This document shows, one piece after another, positions 9,791 through 19,306 of a stretch of 64,000 bases of DNA; position 1 is the stretch's first letter, and each line of letters starts with the position of its first letter. A program made the translations under genes and the position numbers. The notes under the pieces were generated by a model that saw nothing but the letters and a program-made list of their open reading frames with translations, searched no databases and was not told the origin of the DNA. The stretch lies in contig NZ_VEWM01000080.1 in assembly GCF_020662265.1 (NCBI RefSeq), positions 186,001 through 250,000 of the forward strand. The letters are read 5' to 3'. The stretch is from Psychrobacter sp. I-STPA6b. GTDB taxonomy: Bacteria > Pseudomonadota > Gammaproteobacteria > Pseudomonadales > Moraxellaceae.

Positions 9791-11215
9791 ATGACAAAAA
9801 AAAAGGGTCAAAAGCCACATAACACCGCCAGTAAGCAATGGACAAACTTATTATGTGACCGACGTTTAGGCAGTATTAAAAAACGTAAAAAACAGGAAAA
9901 ATCACGAACACCTTTTCATAAAGATTATGATCGCCTTATCTTTTCTCACTCATTTCGGCAACTAAATCAAAAAACTCAAGTTCACCCTCTCACCAATCAA
10001 ATGGGGATTCATACTCGCCTCACACACTCACTAGAAGTCTCCTGCATAGGACGCTCTTTAGGTATGATGGCTGCTGAAAAACTTCACGAACAGCTTTCTA
10101 ATGGTTTACCACGCGGTGTCAGCGTGGCAGATGTTGGCGTGATTGTACAAGCCGCCTGTTTAGCACATGATATCGGCAACCCACCATTCGGACATGCTGG
10201 TGAGTATGCCATTCGAGACTGGTTCCACCATGAGGCACAGCAAACACTTTTAGAGCATATACCTCAGCATCAACGCTGGGATTTATTAGGATATGAAGGT
10301 AATGCTCAAGGATTTCGACTTCTCACTCGCAATGAACATCATCCTAATGAAGGTGGTATGCGCTTGACCTATGCAACACTAGGGGCATTTATGAAATACC
10401 CTTGGTTAGCCAAACATAGTAACCAAAATGACCAATTATCACATTCTACCAATGGTTTACACATTCAAAAATACGGATGCTTTTATAGTGAAGCAGAGCA
10501 GTTACAACAACTGGCAGAACGTCTACACTTGCCACCTTCTCCGACTCATGAAGGATATTCTCGGCATCCACTGGCATATTTACTAGAAGCTGCCGATGAC
10601 ATTTGTTATGCCTTAATCGACTTAGAAGATGGCATTCATCTTGGTATGCTCAGTTATAATGATGTTGAAGAGCTGATGCTGGCATTAATCGGTAAGCGTG
10701 GCGCACCACCTGAAGTCATAAATAATGCACCTATTACCCAAAAACTTGCGGCCTTACGTGGTCGTGCTATGATGCGGCTGGTTGATAAAGTCAGTGATGC
10801 CTTTGTAAGCAATGCTAAGGCATTATTAGCAGGCACACTACAGGGCAGCTTATTTGATCATTGCCAGTCCAATGTCAATAACAGCATTGCTGCTGCAAAA
10901 AGCTTGGCTCGTGAACAGATATTTACCCATCCAGATAAAGTGCGTATGGAGCTGATGGCAAATCGATGCTTACATACTCTACTATCTGCCTTTATGCCAC
11001 TGGCACTATTACACCAAACAGGACAGACTCCTGACTTTGAACAACAACATCTGATGCGTTTATTATCAGCACATTTACATCACTATCATCGTGAGCTTGA
11101 TGATGACGTTTATACCAATACATTAAATATATTAGATTTTATTACAGGCATGAACGACCACGAGGCATACCGCTTGGCTCAAGACTTAAATGGTAGCCGT
11201 GGTAATCTTTGGTAA
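9791..11215 (+). CDS. dgt: Deoxyguanosinetriphosphate triphosphohydrolase-like protein
   Basis: The protein belongs to the HD-superfamily dNTP triphosphohydrolases, which split dGTP into deoxyguanosine and triphosphate. The HD motif is visible in AHDIGNPPFGHAGEYAI, and an upstream conserved His lies in THSLEVSCIGR. The ATG at 9791 gives 474 aa. Upstream in-frame sequence lacks coding character, so the longer frame from 9710 is not used. Nine consecutive A bases begin five bases into the gene (9796-9804). Confidence 0.92.
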   Translation: MTKKKGQKPHNTASKQWTNLLCDRRLGSIKKRKKQEKSRTPFHKDYDRLIFSHSFRQLNQKTQVHPLTNQMGIHTRLTHSLEVSCIGRSLGMMAAEKLHEQLSNGLPRGVSVADVGVIVQAACLAHDIGNPPFGHAGEYAIRDWFHHEAQQTLLEHIPQHQRWDLLGYEGNAQGFRLLTRNEHHPNEGGMRLTYATLGAFMKYPWLAKHSNQNDQLSHSTNGLHIQKYGCFYSEAEQLQQLAERLHLPPSPTHEGYSRHPLAYLLEAADDICYALIDLEDGIHLGMLSYNDVEELMLALIGKRGAPPEVINNAPITQKLAALRGRAMMRLVDKVSDAFVSNAKALLAGTLQGSLFDHCQSNVNNSIAAAKSLAREQIFTHPDKVRMELMANRCLHTLLSAFMPLALLHQTGQTPDFEQQHLMRLLSAHLHHYHRELDDDVYTNTLNILDFITGMNDHEAYRLAQDLNGSRGNLW

Positions 11216-11315
11216 GAGTAGTCAATACGAAATGATAGAATATATAAATTTCTCCTCGTTTTTTTACTCATAACTGAGTATCATAATGGTTCATTAACCA
11301 TAATTTGATAGTCCA

Positions 11316-11996
11316 ATGAATTCTAGAGAGCAAAAAAAACTTCAAACACGCTATGCCTTTTTTAATGCAGTATTAGACTTATGTATGACGGGTCAATCCT
11401 TTGGCTCTATTAGCCTACGCCAAGTTACCCGTGAGGTTGGTGTCGTACCGACTGCCTTTTATCGTCATTTTGATGATATGGAAATGCTGGGAAAGTCCTT
11501 GGTAGAAGATGAGCTTGGAACTGCCTTATCTGTTCTACGTGACCGCTTACAAATCGGACGTACTCGCAGTTTTGACCGCCAGATTGCTAAGAGTATTCAG
11601 TTATTTTTCCAATCGGTTGACGAACATCCTCGCTATTGGCAATTTATGGTCAGTGAGCGCTTTGGTGGTTCAGAAGCAGTGCGCACAGCGATAGATAACC
11701 AGATTAAATTATTTGCTAAAATTGTTGGTGCAGACCTGGGGTTACAACCCGCATTTGCTCATATTGACGATAATGACCGTCAGCTACTGGCTGCCGCTGG
11801 GCTAAATCTATTTCTATCATGGGTCATTGATTGGTTAGACTTAACCTATACTGCTGAGTTAGAAGATGAAATAGATGAGCCTGCCTTAGAAGCAAAAAAA
11901 CAGCAACAGTTACATCGCTGTACCCGACAAGCCCAAATGCTATTCTATGGTGCTGAAAACTGGAAATCTTCTGAACAAACTATTTTAGAAGAATAA
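11316..11996 (+). CDS. TetR family regulator, FabR-like
   Basis: The 226-aa protein has an N-terminal TetR helix-turn-helix at about residues 10-58 (FGSISLRQVTREVGV followed by PTAFYRHFDDME). The segment SISLRQVTREVG..PTAFYRHF matches FabR, the repressor of unsaturated fatty acid synthesis genes, as does the downstream HPRYWQFMVSERFGGS stretch. FabR function is inferred, since no fab target is adjacent. It stands alone, convergent with gspK. Confidence 0.8.
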   Translation: MNSREQKKLQTRYAFFNAVLDLCMTGQSFGSISLRQVTREVGVVPTAFYRHFDDMEMLGKSLVEDELGTALSVLRDRLQIGRTRSFDRQIAKSIQLFFQSVDEHPRYWQFMVSERFGGSEAVRTAIDNQIKLFAKIVGADLGLQPAFAHIDDNDRQLLAAAGLNLFLSWVIDWLDLTYTAELEDEIDEPALEAKKQQQLHRCTRQAQMLFYGAENWKSSEQTILEE

Positions 11997-12087
11997 AATA
12001 AGAAGCATCAAACTAACCGAGTAAAACCAGAGCGTACCGGGACAATAACCAGCAGTTGGCTACTCAACTAAATAAGTCTTAATCGCA

Positions 12088-13167
12088 TCATTTTGACTGT
12101 GTTGTTTCTATAAAATCTGGACGATATGTCCAGATTTTTCGTCCATAAGCACGAATCACAGGTTGCCCTTGAGCATCTGATTGTTGACTTGCTTCTGTAT
12201 TACTGCTCCCTGTGGCATCCTCGCCCTCATCTGCCACCTTGCTAATAAAAGTTGTTGCATAGCGGTGCTTATCTTCTATTTCAGCATCAATCAATACATA
12301 AAAAGCACGACTTGTTACTGCTAATAGTGGCTTTAATGAGGCTTTCTTTTCATCATCAAGTGTAGAGAATGGTGGCGTTTGCATCACAGCATCTATACTT
12401 TCAAATGGCTGTTGTTTAACCTCTTTTACCAATGCTGAAAACTGAGCAGGGTCACTGCCTTCAACTAATGCACTCAAAACAATAGCATCTGCTGTATTCA
12501 CATTAATAGGTAAAAAATAAGGCACTGTCGTAACATAGGGTTTTAATTTTGCGACTGCTTCGGGGGTAAAACCTTTAACAGCAACTAGCTCATCAATACT
12601 AACAAATGGTTGATTCGCAATACTGGCAACTGACACACCTTCTTGCCCAGATAGATAAGCCTCCCGTTCAGCACCACCTTCAGCATGTGTTTCATTATCA
12701 GGGTCTTGCCAATCTAAAACCGTATATGCCAATATTGGATCAAGCCCAAGATTACTCAATAATCTCTGAAAAACACTTACTGAAACTTCATCAACTGCAC
12801 CATCATGATATAAATTATTAATATTAAAACGCTGGCTGGCATCTTGAATACTCAAATTTAGGGTATGTGTACCTAGCTTTATAGGCTTAATGGGTTGCGC
12901 CCAGACATCTTGTACACTATCACTGTTATTTAACGTAGCATCTGCTTGTATCAAACCTACTGCTATCTGCTCTGCCGCCTCAATATCTTGTAATACCTGA
13001 TTCTGCTCTAGCAATAGCATCTGTTTACGCAATGCAATCTTTTGACTTGCCAACATCGAACCTGCAACAACGGTAATCACGACAACCAATAACAAAACTG
13101 TCAGCAACGCCATGCCTTGCTGTCTATAAAGGCTTGTTGGCTGAATAGATGACCTAGAAGTTGTCAT
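12088..13167 (-). CDS. gspK: Type II secretion minor pseudopilin GspK
   Basis: GspK is the large minor pseudopilin that caps the type II secretion pseudopilus together with GspI and GspJ. The 359-aa product starts with a basic leader and GMALLTVLLLVVVITVVAGS, a type-III-signal-like hydrophobic helix without the usual Glu5, as is typical for GspK. FNINNL and helix-hairpin-helix-like segments follow. It is the last gene of the H-I-J-K cluster, 14 bases after gspJ. Confidence 0.9.
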   Translation of the reverse strand: MTTSRSSIQPTSLYRQQGMALLTVLLLVVVITVVAGSMLASQKIALRKQMLLLEQNQVLQDIEAAEQIAVGLIQADATLNNSDSVQDVWAQPIKPIKLGTHTLNLSIQDASQRFNINNLYHDGAVDEVSVSVFQRLLSNLGLDPILAYTVLDWQDPDNETHAEGGAEREAYLSGQEGVSVASIANQPFVSIDELVAVKGFTPEAVAKLKPYVTTVPYFLPINVNTADAIVLSALVEGSDPAQFSALVKEVKQQPFESIDAVMQTPPFSTLDDEKKASLKPLLAVTSRAFYVLIDAEIEDKHRYATTFISKVADEGEDATGSSNTEASQQSDAQGQPVIRAYGRKIWTYRPDFIETTQSK

Positions 13168-13181
13168 AAAGGTCTACCATC

Positions 13182-13949
13182 TTAATTATCATTCGGGTTC
13201 GGGTTCGGGTTCGGGTTCGGGTTCGGGTTCGGGTTCGGTGCTGAGGATACAGGATTTGGTGGCGTATCTGTCAAAGAAAACTGCCAACTGATAGGTACTG
13301 ATTGACTGCCCAACTGGTAAACATAGTCTATTGTGATGCCTTTTGGTAAAAGAGCTGGAGTCATTATCTTCTGTTGGGGTTCTTGTTGTAACCCTAAGCT
13401 TTCTGCAGGATTCGTTTTATCTGGAAAAATAGAAATAGGTTCAGGAGTCAATGCCTGAAAATGTCCCTCACTGATTTCTGCTAATAAAACACTTTCAACT
13501 GGAGTTTGATTTTCTAAATCACTAAGACTTCGAAAACGCTGACGAAGTAACCGATTATCTGCTATGCGATAAACAACACGCTCCAATAATGCTGAGTTTT
13601 GATAACGAGGATCAGGATCAGCAAAACGGATAAAACTCATACTATTGGCTGATAGTGTAAATCCATTTGCTTTAGTATCAGTTGACAAGCTCTCACTAGC
13701 ACTTGTTCCATTATCAAGTTGGTATGGGACAACTTGTGCCATATCTTTTTGAATTTGCAAATAAGCATATTGCATTTCACTCAATGCCGTAGCCTGTAGC
13801 TGCGCCCTTTCTTTACTTCGATTTAAACCATCAAATACTTGCCAACCTACTACAGCTAATACTGCAAAAATACTCATCGCTACCATCAGCTCAAGTAGAG
13901 TAAATCCAGACTGGGAAAATGTATTATTATTTTTCACAAGTTCAGTCAC
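13182..13949 (-). CDS. gspJ: Type II secretion minor pseudopilin GspJ
   Basis: GspJ is a minor pseudopilin of the type II secretion tip complex. The 255-aa product carries a prepilin signal (SGFTLLELMVAMSIFAVLAV) cleaved by the prepilin peptidase after Gly. The start codon is GTG at 13949. The last ~18 residues are a Pro-Asn dipeptide repeat encoded by a hexanucleotide tract, which is not part of the family fold. It lies between gspI and gspK. Confidence 0.9.
   Translation of the reverse strand: MTELVKNNNTFSQSGFTLLELMVAMSIFAVLAVVGWQVFDGLNRSKERAQLQATALSEMQYAYLQIQKDMAQVVPYQLDNGTSASESLSTDTKANGFTLSANSMSFIRFADPDPRYQNSALLERVVYRIADNRLLRQRFRSLSDLENQTPVESVLLAEISEGHFQALTPEPISIFPDKTNPAESLGLQQEPQQKIMTPALLPKGITIDYVYQLGSQSVPISWQFSLTDTPPNPVSSAPNPNPNPNPNPNPNPNDN
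13195..13236 (-). repeat. Hexanucleotide tandem repeat at gspJ 3' end
   Basis: Seven perfect copies of GGGTTC (GAACCC on the coding strand), with partial units at both ends, encode Pro-Asn repeated up to the stop. Slippage would add or remove two residues without changing frame. Confidence 0.95.
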
Positions 13950-14010
13950 TCACGGATGGGCAATGACTGATAATGTATGGATAAATCTGTTGCGTTATAT
14001 ATCATACGTA

Positions 14011-14451
14011 TCAATCATCTTGGGGCTGTTTAATAACGGCAGTCACATCTGTCACTGTATTTTTCACTTGACCGTCAACGATTGGTGCAACCTGTACAAA
14101 AACTTGATTCACCTTCAAACTATCATCCACACCTTCTAGCGGTGTAGGCGTTATGATAACTTGCCACTCTCTACCTTGAGAGGAGACCTGTTGAGTCTGT
14201 TCAGATGTAAGCCATTTCTTTTGGATACGTAAATCTGCTACTGTATTCTGTGCAACAAAATTAGCCAAAGTTTGTGTTTTAAGATGGTCTACTGAGCGTA
14301 AATATGTACCACTTGCCTGACTCGCCGCAATTGCTACACCTGCTAAAATAGCCAGTGCCACCATCACCTCAATCAATGTAAACCCTTGTTGAGCAGGCAC
14401 AAGCTTTACTTGCTCCCTATTCTGGTTTACAGCTTGATGAGATATAGCCAT
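14011..14451 (-). CDS. gspI: Type II secretion minor pseudopilin GspI
   Basis: GspI nucleates the GspI-J-K complex at the pseudopilus tip. The 146-aa product has the prepilin motif QGFTLIEVMVALAILAGVAIA with Glu5 after the cleavage site. Its ATG shares one base with the gspH stop (TAATG overlap at 14451), which indicates translational coupling. Confidence 0.92.
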   Translation of the reverse strand: MAISHQAVNQNREQVKLVPAQQGFTLIEVMVALAILAGVAIAASQASGTYLRSVDHLKTQTLANFVAQNTVADLRIQKKWLTSEQTQQVSSQGREWQVIITPTPLEGVDDSLKVNQVFVQVAPIVDGQVKNTVTDVTAVIKQPQDD

Positions 14452-15128
14452 TAACTTTGACCCACCTGAATATGTCCATTTGGCATCACAGTAATTACTT
14501 CACCTACCAATCTACCATGATAACGTACCTCAATGGTCACAGGAGAAGCCTCTCCAGTACCATACCACAATGCACTGGGTACATCTGTACCCAAAAACCA
14601 AGGCTGTAATGGCTGTTGTGATGCCGCTTGTTCAGATAAAGGAGAGATTTTTAACACCACATCTGGAGGAAGCTCTGGCAAGCTGATACTCTTTTCGAGC
14701 TGCCATGTGGGTTTTTGTGACTCTCCCTCAGTATTCATGGCAGACAGCTCCATCATATTTTTAGGCTGATCACCATTTGATGCAACTGGATAACTTAAAT
14801 GTTCGTATGGGTTCTCTAAGCTCAAAATCACTGGCTTAGTCTGTCCATCATGACCAGACTGCAATGCCAATCCCATCGGTTGCATCTGTTCTGCTGATAC
14901 CAATCTGACATATTGTAGAGAATCTATCAAATGCTCATAGAACGCTCTATTTTTTCGTACCTCAGTACTACCAACAGAGAGTGTCATCATTCCAGCAAAT
15001 ACGGATAAAATCACCACCACAACCATAATCTCAACCAGTGTAAAGCCAGATTGTTTTTGCTGTTGGTGTAATGAGCTAATAGACGGACGTTGAGGTAGCT
15101 TATGATCCATCAATAACAAGACATACAT
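14451..15128 (-). CDS. gspH: Type II secretion minor pseudopilin GspH
   Basis: GspH is the minor pseudopilin that links the tip to the major pseudopilin. The prepilin signal (SGFTLVEIMVVVVILSVFAG) begins near residue 27 of the 225-aa frame. The ATG at 15128 has AAAGG about 10 bases upstream; Met7 is an alternative. The genes for the rest of the type II system (gspC, D, F, G, L, M) are not in this window. Confidence 0.9.
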   Translation of the reverse strand: MYVLLLMDHKLPQRPSISSLHQQQKQSGFTLVEIMVVVVILSVFAGMMTLSVGSTEVRKNRAFYEHLIDSLQYVRLVSAEQMQPMGLALQSGHDGQTKPVILSLENPYEHLSYPVASNGDQPKNMMELSAMNTEGESQKPTWQLEKSISLPELPPDVVLKISPLSEQAASQQPLQPWFLGTDVPSALWYGTGEASPVTIEVRYHGRLVGEVITVMPNGHIQVGQS

Positions 15129-15174
15129 ATAAAAATGCCTTTGGTTTTATCCGTATTTAATGAAGTTAAACAAA

Positions 15175-15864
15175 CTAATACGTAGACTGACGTTGATGTT
15201 GCTCATTTTCTAAATCAATTTGATTGACCAAATCAGTCACATCATCACTCTCTGTATCAGTATGTTGCTGATAAGGATACTGTTTTGGTAAGTCTAATAT
15301 CTGTTTCACAAGGGCATAACGCAACGTATCACGCCGTCCTAAATAGCGTTGGTAAAAGCTAGAGTTTAATAACCCCGCACCACCTTGTCCCATTGCCCAA
15401 ATGGTTGACAGATAATCTCTGGTATTTAAGCCACTGTTTTGGCTTTGGATATACTGGCTAGTAATATCTATTAAGCGCTTCATTCGCGCACGCCGTATAT
15501 TATACAACTCACCAAACATGCGATTTAATCCAGTTGCAGAAGAAGCTAATCGCTCTTCAATCTGGTTTAATAGCAATGCCTTTTGTGGATTCAGTAACTG
15601 CTGGAGTATCATTCTTGATACACCAGCAGATGGAGCATCATCAATGTTATTAATCAAAAATAGCTGCTCTTCATAGCGAATAATAATTCGCAGATACAAC
15701 TCATCTTTACTAGCAAAGTGCTTGTATAATGTTCCCTTTGCTAGGTCAAGCTGGTCAGCCAAGCTATCTAATGTAATATCTCCATTACCTGTCTCCAGTA
15801 GCAACTGCTCCGCCATCGCTAATATATTTTCTTCGCGTAGTTTAAATTGCTGCTGCCGACTCAT
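15175..15864 (-). CDS. TetR/AcrR family transcriptional regulator
   Basis: The 229-aa protein has a TetR helix-turn-helix at about residues 12-58 (ITLDSLADQLDLAKGTLYKH). The C-terminal ligand domain is unassigned and ends in a polar Gln/His-rich tail. AGGAG precedes the start. It lies between tatD and the gsp genes, all on the minus strand, but nothing in the sequence says it controls them. Confidence 0.85.
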   Translation of the reverse strand: MSRQQQFKLREENILAMAEQLLLETGNGDITLDSLADQLDLAKGTLYKHFASKDELYLRIIIRYEEQLFLINNIDDAPSAGVSRMILQQLLNPQKALLLNQIEERLASSATGLNRMFGELYNIRRARMKRLIDITSQYIQSQNSGLNTRDYLSTIWAMGQGGAGLLNSSFYQRYLGRRDTLRYALVKQILDLPKQYPYQQHTDTESDDVTDLVNQIDLENEQHQRQSTY

Positions 15865-15914
15865 GTATTCTCCTAACTTTACTGGTCACTCCGTTATGAC
15901 TGGATAGTCATTAA

Positions 15915-16724
15915 CTATCCCATAGCATACCGATTTTCATCATATTGTGCCAGTAGATTATCAAAATTTTTTGCGGTTAATTCACCAACGGCTTCTACAC
16001 TTATACCAAATAAATCTGCCAAACAACTAGCAACATAAGGCACATAAGCGGGTTCATTCGGCTTTCCTCGCTTAGGTACAGGTGCAAGATATGGGCTATC
16101 AGTTTCTATTAACAGTCTATCACGCGGTACTTTTAATGCAGCATCACGCAGGCTTTGGGCGTTTTTAAAACTAACAATACCCGAAAATGAGATATAAAAG
16201 CCCAAATCCAATGCCTGTTTTGCCGTCTCCCAGTCTTCAGTGAAGCAATGAATAATACCATGCTCCGCTTTTTGTGTTTTAAGTATGTCTAATGTATCAT
16301 GTTTTGCTTCGCGAGTATGGATTACTAGGGGTTTTTTTAAAATTTTACTGGCTTGAATGTGACGAACAAGGCTGGCTTGTTGCTCAGCTTTATTTTCATC
16401 ACTCCAATAATAATCCAAACCTGTCTCACCAATTGCCCAAACTCGTGAGGGGCTTGCCATCTCAACCAAACGCTCAACAGTCGCTGATTGTAATACTGCC
16501 AAATCCTCACAAGGATGAACACCGACACTCATACCCAGTGTCAAATCCTCATCAGCATACTGCTGAACAATGTTAACAATTTCATCATGCTCAGCAAAGT
16601 CACACATAATTGCCATCGCTCGACTCACATTGGCTTCTTTCATGGCATCAATCACACCTTGTAAATGACCATTGTGTTTTTCAAGATTAAGACGATTAAG
16701 ATGACAATGACTGTCTGTAAACAT
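15915..16724 (-). CDS. tatD: TatD family metal-dependent hydrolase (DNase)
   Basis: This is a TIM-barrel hydrolase of the TatD family, Mg2+-dependent DNases implicated in DNA quality control. Metal ligands are visible in DSHCHL near the N-terminus, in GETGLDYYW, in LVIHTREA, in IIHCFTE, and in LIETDSPYLAP. The ATG at 16724 gives the canonical MFTDSHCH start with GGA upstream. An ATG eight codons earlier is less typical. The product is 269 aa. Confidence 0.93.
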   Translation of the reverse strand: MFTDSHCHLNRLNLEKHNGHLQGVIDAMKEANVSRAMAIMCDFAEHDEIVNIVQQYADEDLTLGMSVGVHPCEDLAVLQSATVERLVEMASPSRVWAIGETGLDYYWSDENKAEQQASLVRHIQASKILKKPLVIHTREAKHDTLDILKTQKAEHGIIHCFTEDWETAKQALDLGFYISFSGIVSFKNAQSLRDAALKVPRDRLLIETDSPYLAPVPKRGKPNEPAYVPYVASCLADLFGISVEAVGELTAKNFDNLLAQYDENRYAMG

Positions 16725-16796
16725 AAAATAATTCCAACTTATAAACAAATATAATATTATATTAACAATAATAAAACGTCACCAAAGGATAATACA

Positions 16797-17456
16797 TTGA
16801 AAATATTTATCCGTAAAATCAAAAGGTTACTAATCAAATTACCAAAGAAACTCTATAAAAACCGCTTTGTGATAACCGATAAAGGTCTTCACAATCAGTT
16901 TATGATTCATACAGAGAACCATATTATTGGTAACTGTCATATTACAATCCGTCAAGGTGAGCATAACCAAGTCAATATTGGTGCACAAGGAAAATTTAAC
17001 AATCTCTCAATCAGTATTAATGGCAGTCATAATACAATACAAATTGCAGATTGCGTCAAATTTTCTGGTCACCTATTAATTGTTGGTAGCCATCTACACA
17101 TCAATATAGATACACTAACCACAGCGATTGACTGCTACATACTAGCACGTGACCGTAGTGTCAGTATTGGCTCAGAATGTATGATTTCTAGAGGCATCGA
17201 AATACGTGCAACCGATGTGCATAAAGTTTATGATGAAAAAACAGGGGCAAGAATTAACACAGCCACTTGTGATATTTGTATTGGCAAGCATGTATGGATT
17301 GCCGCCAATGCCACCATTTCAAAAAATGTTCAAATTGCCAATGGCTGTATCATTGCTGCTGGCTCTTTTGTTAATAAATCTATTACCACCCCTAACTGTA
17401 TCATCGCAGGTCGCCCTGCTAAAATAGTCAAAACAGGTATACGCTGGGAGCGATAA
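16797..17456 (+). CDS. Hexapeptide-repeat (left-handed beta-helix) acyltransferase
   Basis: The 219-aa protein is built of imperfect hexapeptide turns, for example IVGSHLHIN, CMISRGIEIRATD, ICIGKHVWIAANATIS and CIIAAGSFVNKS. It ends in the PAKIVK segment common to sugar O-acetyltransferases of capsule or LPS clusters. The start is TTG at 16797 with AAAGGA about eight bases upstream. It is a lone plus-strand gene between minus-strand genes, so its substrate cannot be told from context. Acetyl-CoA-dependent transfer is the family expectation. Confidence 0.8.
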   Translation: MKIFIRKIKRLLIKLPKKLYKNRFVITDKGLHNQFMIHTENHIIGNCHITIRQGEHNQVNIGAQGKFNNLSISINGSHNTIQIADCVKFSGHLLIVGSHLHINIDTLTTAIDCYILARDRSVSIGSECMISRGIEIRATDVHKVYDEKTGARINTATCDICIGKHVWIAANATISKNVQIANGCIIAAGSFVNKSITTPNCIIAGRPAKIVKTGIRWER

Positions 17457-17485
17457 AATCAAGCTTTTCTTTTCAAAATCAAAAA

Positions 17486-19261
17486 CTACCCCAACGGTAC
17501 AACTCTCATAACTTCTTCCATCGTTGTCACACCCTCAGCAATGCGTTTTGCACCTGCCAGCCGTAAAGGTTGTACACCTTCTTTATACGCCTGTTGCTTA
17601 ATTTCATCTAACTTGGCATCACTGGCAACCAATTTTTTTAACTCATTAGATAAAGTCATGATTTCATACAATCCAACACGTCCCTGATAGCCTGTATTTC
17701 GACAATGCTCACAGCCCACTGCATGATACAACTTCTCTGGCAAACTGGCTCTCCAAGGGCTGACCAACTCTGCCCACTGTATCGCTAACTCACTATTCTC
17801 TGCCACTACTTGCTGACTTTTACAATGTGGGCAAAGTGTGCGTACCAAACGCTGAGCCACCACTCCCAAAATGGTCGCTGATGTCAAAAATGGCTGTACG
17901 CCCAAATCATGTAAGCGAGTCAAGGCACTGGGCGCATCATTGGTATGTAACGTGGATAATACCAAATGCCCTGTGAGTGAGGCTTGTACCGCCATATTTG
18001 CCGTTTCATTATCACGAATCTCACCAACCATAATAATATCGGGGTCTTGACGCATAAGTGAACGAATACCATCTGCAAAATGCAAATCCACGCCGACATT
18101 AATCTGCATCTGATTAAACGCAGGCTCAATCATCTCAATCGGGTCTTCAATGGTACAAACATTGACCTTCTCTGTGGCTAACTGCTTTAAGGTACTATAT
18201 AGCGTTGTTGTCTTCCCTGAACCTGTCGGACCTGTTACCAAAATAATGCCATTAGGACTGGCTGTCATCGTCTGCCACATGTCTAACTGCTTACCTGACA
18301 ACCCAAGTTGAGCAAATGAACGCACCAATACTTCAGGGTCAAATACCCGCATGACCAACTTTTCACCAAAGGCTGTTGGCAATGTTGATAAACGTAATTC
18401 CGTCTCTTGCCCTTTTGGTGTACGTGTTTTTAAGCGTCCATCTTGTGGTTTACGCTTTTCGGCGACATTCAATCGTCCTAAAATCTTAATACGTGCCGTC
18501 ACCGCTCGCATAATGGTTGAAGGCATCTCATAGACGGTATGCAAAACCCCATCAATACGAAAACGTACCTTGCCTGTCTCACGGCGTGGCTCTAAATGAA
18601 TATCACTGGCTCGTTGCTCAAACGCATATTGCAACAACCAATCAACCACTTTAACGATATGCTGGTCATTGGCATCAGGATTACTACTATCGCCCAGTTG
18701 CAATAGTGCTTCAACATTTTGAATATTAGCCGCATCCCGTTTATTGGCTAAGTTCGCCCCTGCAATGGCATGCGTTACTTGATAGAATTCTTGACGAAAA
18801 CGATTTATCTGTGCAGGGCTGATATAAACTGTAGAAAATGTTTTTGGCTTAATGATATGAGCAATATTGCTGTGCCAATCTGTATAAAATGGCTGGTCAG
18901 TACCAATCACAACTTCTGTATCAGTAATGGCAATCGGTAAAATATATTGACTACGGGCATACTCAAACGCCATGATTTTAGTGATGCTTGGCACATCTAC
19001 TTTTAACGGGTCAATACGAACCACGGGCATTCCTGCTTTATCTGCCAACCAATGATTGAGCCATGATAAATCTAGCTTTTGCTTATTAGCTTGCTGACTG
19101 GATAAATGAAACTCAGCGATTACCTGTAAGGGATGCTTATCTTTATCACGACGGCTGGTCATGACCAGATTGTATTCACGCTGGTCAATGATGCCATCTG
19201 ATAACAACTCATCAAGACACCAACGCAAATCAACGGTCATAGAAAAATCAGGAACGGGCAT
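17486..19261 (-). CDS. GspE/PulE family secretion ATPase
   Basis: This 591-aa protein belongs to the hexameric ATPases that power type II secretion or type IV pili. An N-terminal MshE/GspE-N-like region (residues 1-165) precedes the motor domain. Walker A (GPTGSGKTTT) lies at about 344-353, the Walker B region (PDIIMVGEIRD) near 407-417, and a tetracysteine zinc motif CPHC...CEHC at about 477-526. It could be the GspE of the gspH-K system 2.4 kb away or a PilB-like motor. Its length is above typical GspE (about 500 aa), so I leave it unnamed. Confidence 0.88.
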   Translation of the reverse strand: MPVPDFSMTVDLRWCLDELLSDGIIDQREYNLVMTSRRDKDKHPLQVIAEFHLSSQQANKQKLDLSWLNHWLADKAGMPVVRIDPLKVDVPSITKIMAFEYARSQYILPIAITDTEVVIGTDQPFYTDWHSNIAHIIKPKTFSTVYISPAQINRFRQEFYQVTHAIAGANLANKRDAANIQNVEALLQLGDSSNPDANDQHIVKVVDWLLQYAFEQRASDIHLEPRRETGKVRFRIDGVLHTVYEMPSTIMRAVTARIKILGRLNVAEKRKPQDGRLKTRTPKGQETELRLSTLPTAFGEKLVMRVFDPEVLVRSFAQLGLSGKQLDMWQTMTASPNGIILVTGPTGSGKTTTLYSTLKQLATEKVNVCTIEDPIEMIEPAFNQMQINVGVDLHFADGIRSLMRQDPDIIMVGEIRDNETANMAVQASLTGHLVLSTLHTNDAPSALTRLHDLGVQPFLTSATILGVVAQRLVRTLCPHCKSQQVVAENSELAIQWAELVSPWRASLPEKLYHAVGCEHCRNTGYQGRVGLYEIMTLSNELKKLVASDAKLDEIKQQAYKEGVQPLRLAGAKRIAEGVTTMEEVMRVVPLG

Positions 19262-19306
19262 ATTTAGTCACTTAGTTTATTTATATATTTATAACGTCTG
19301 TTTATT

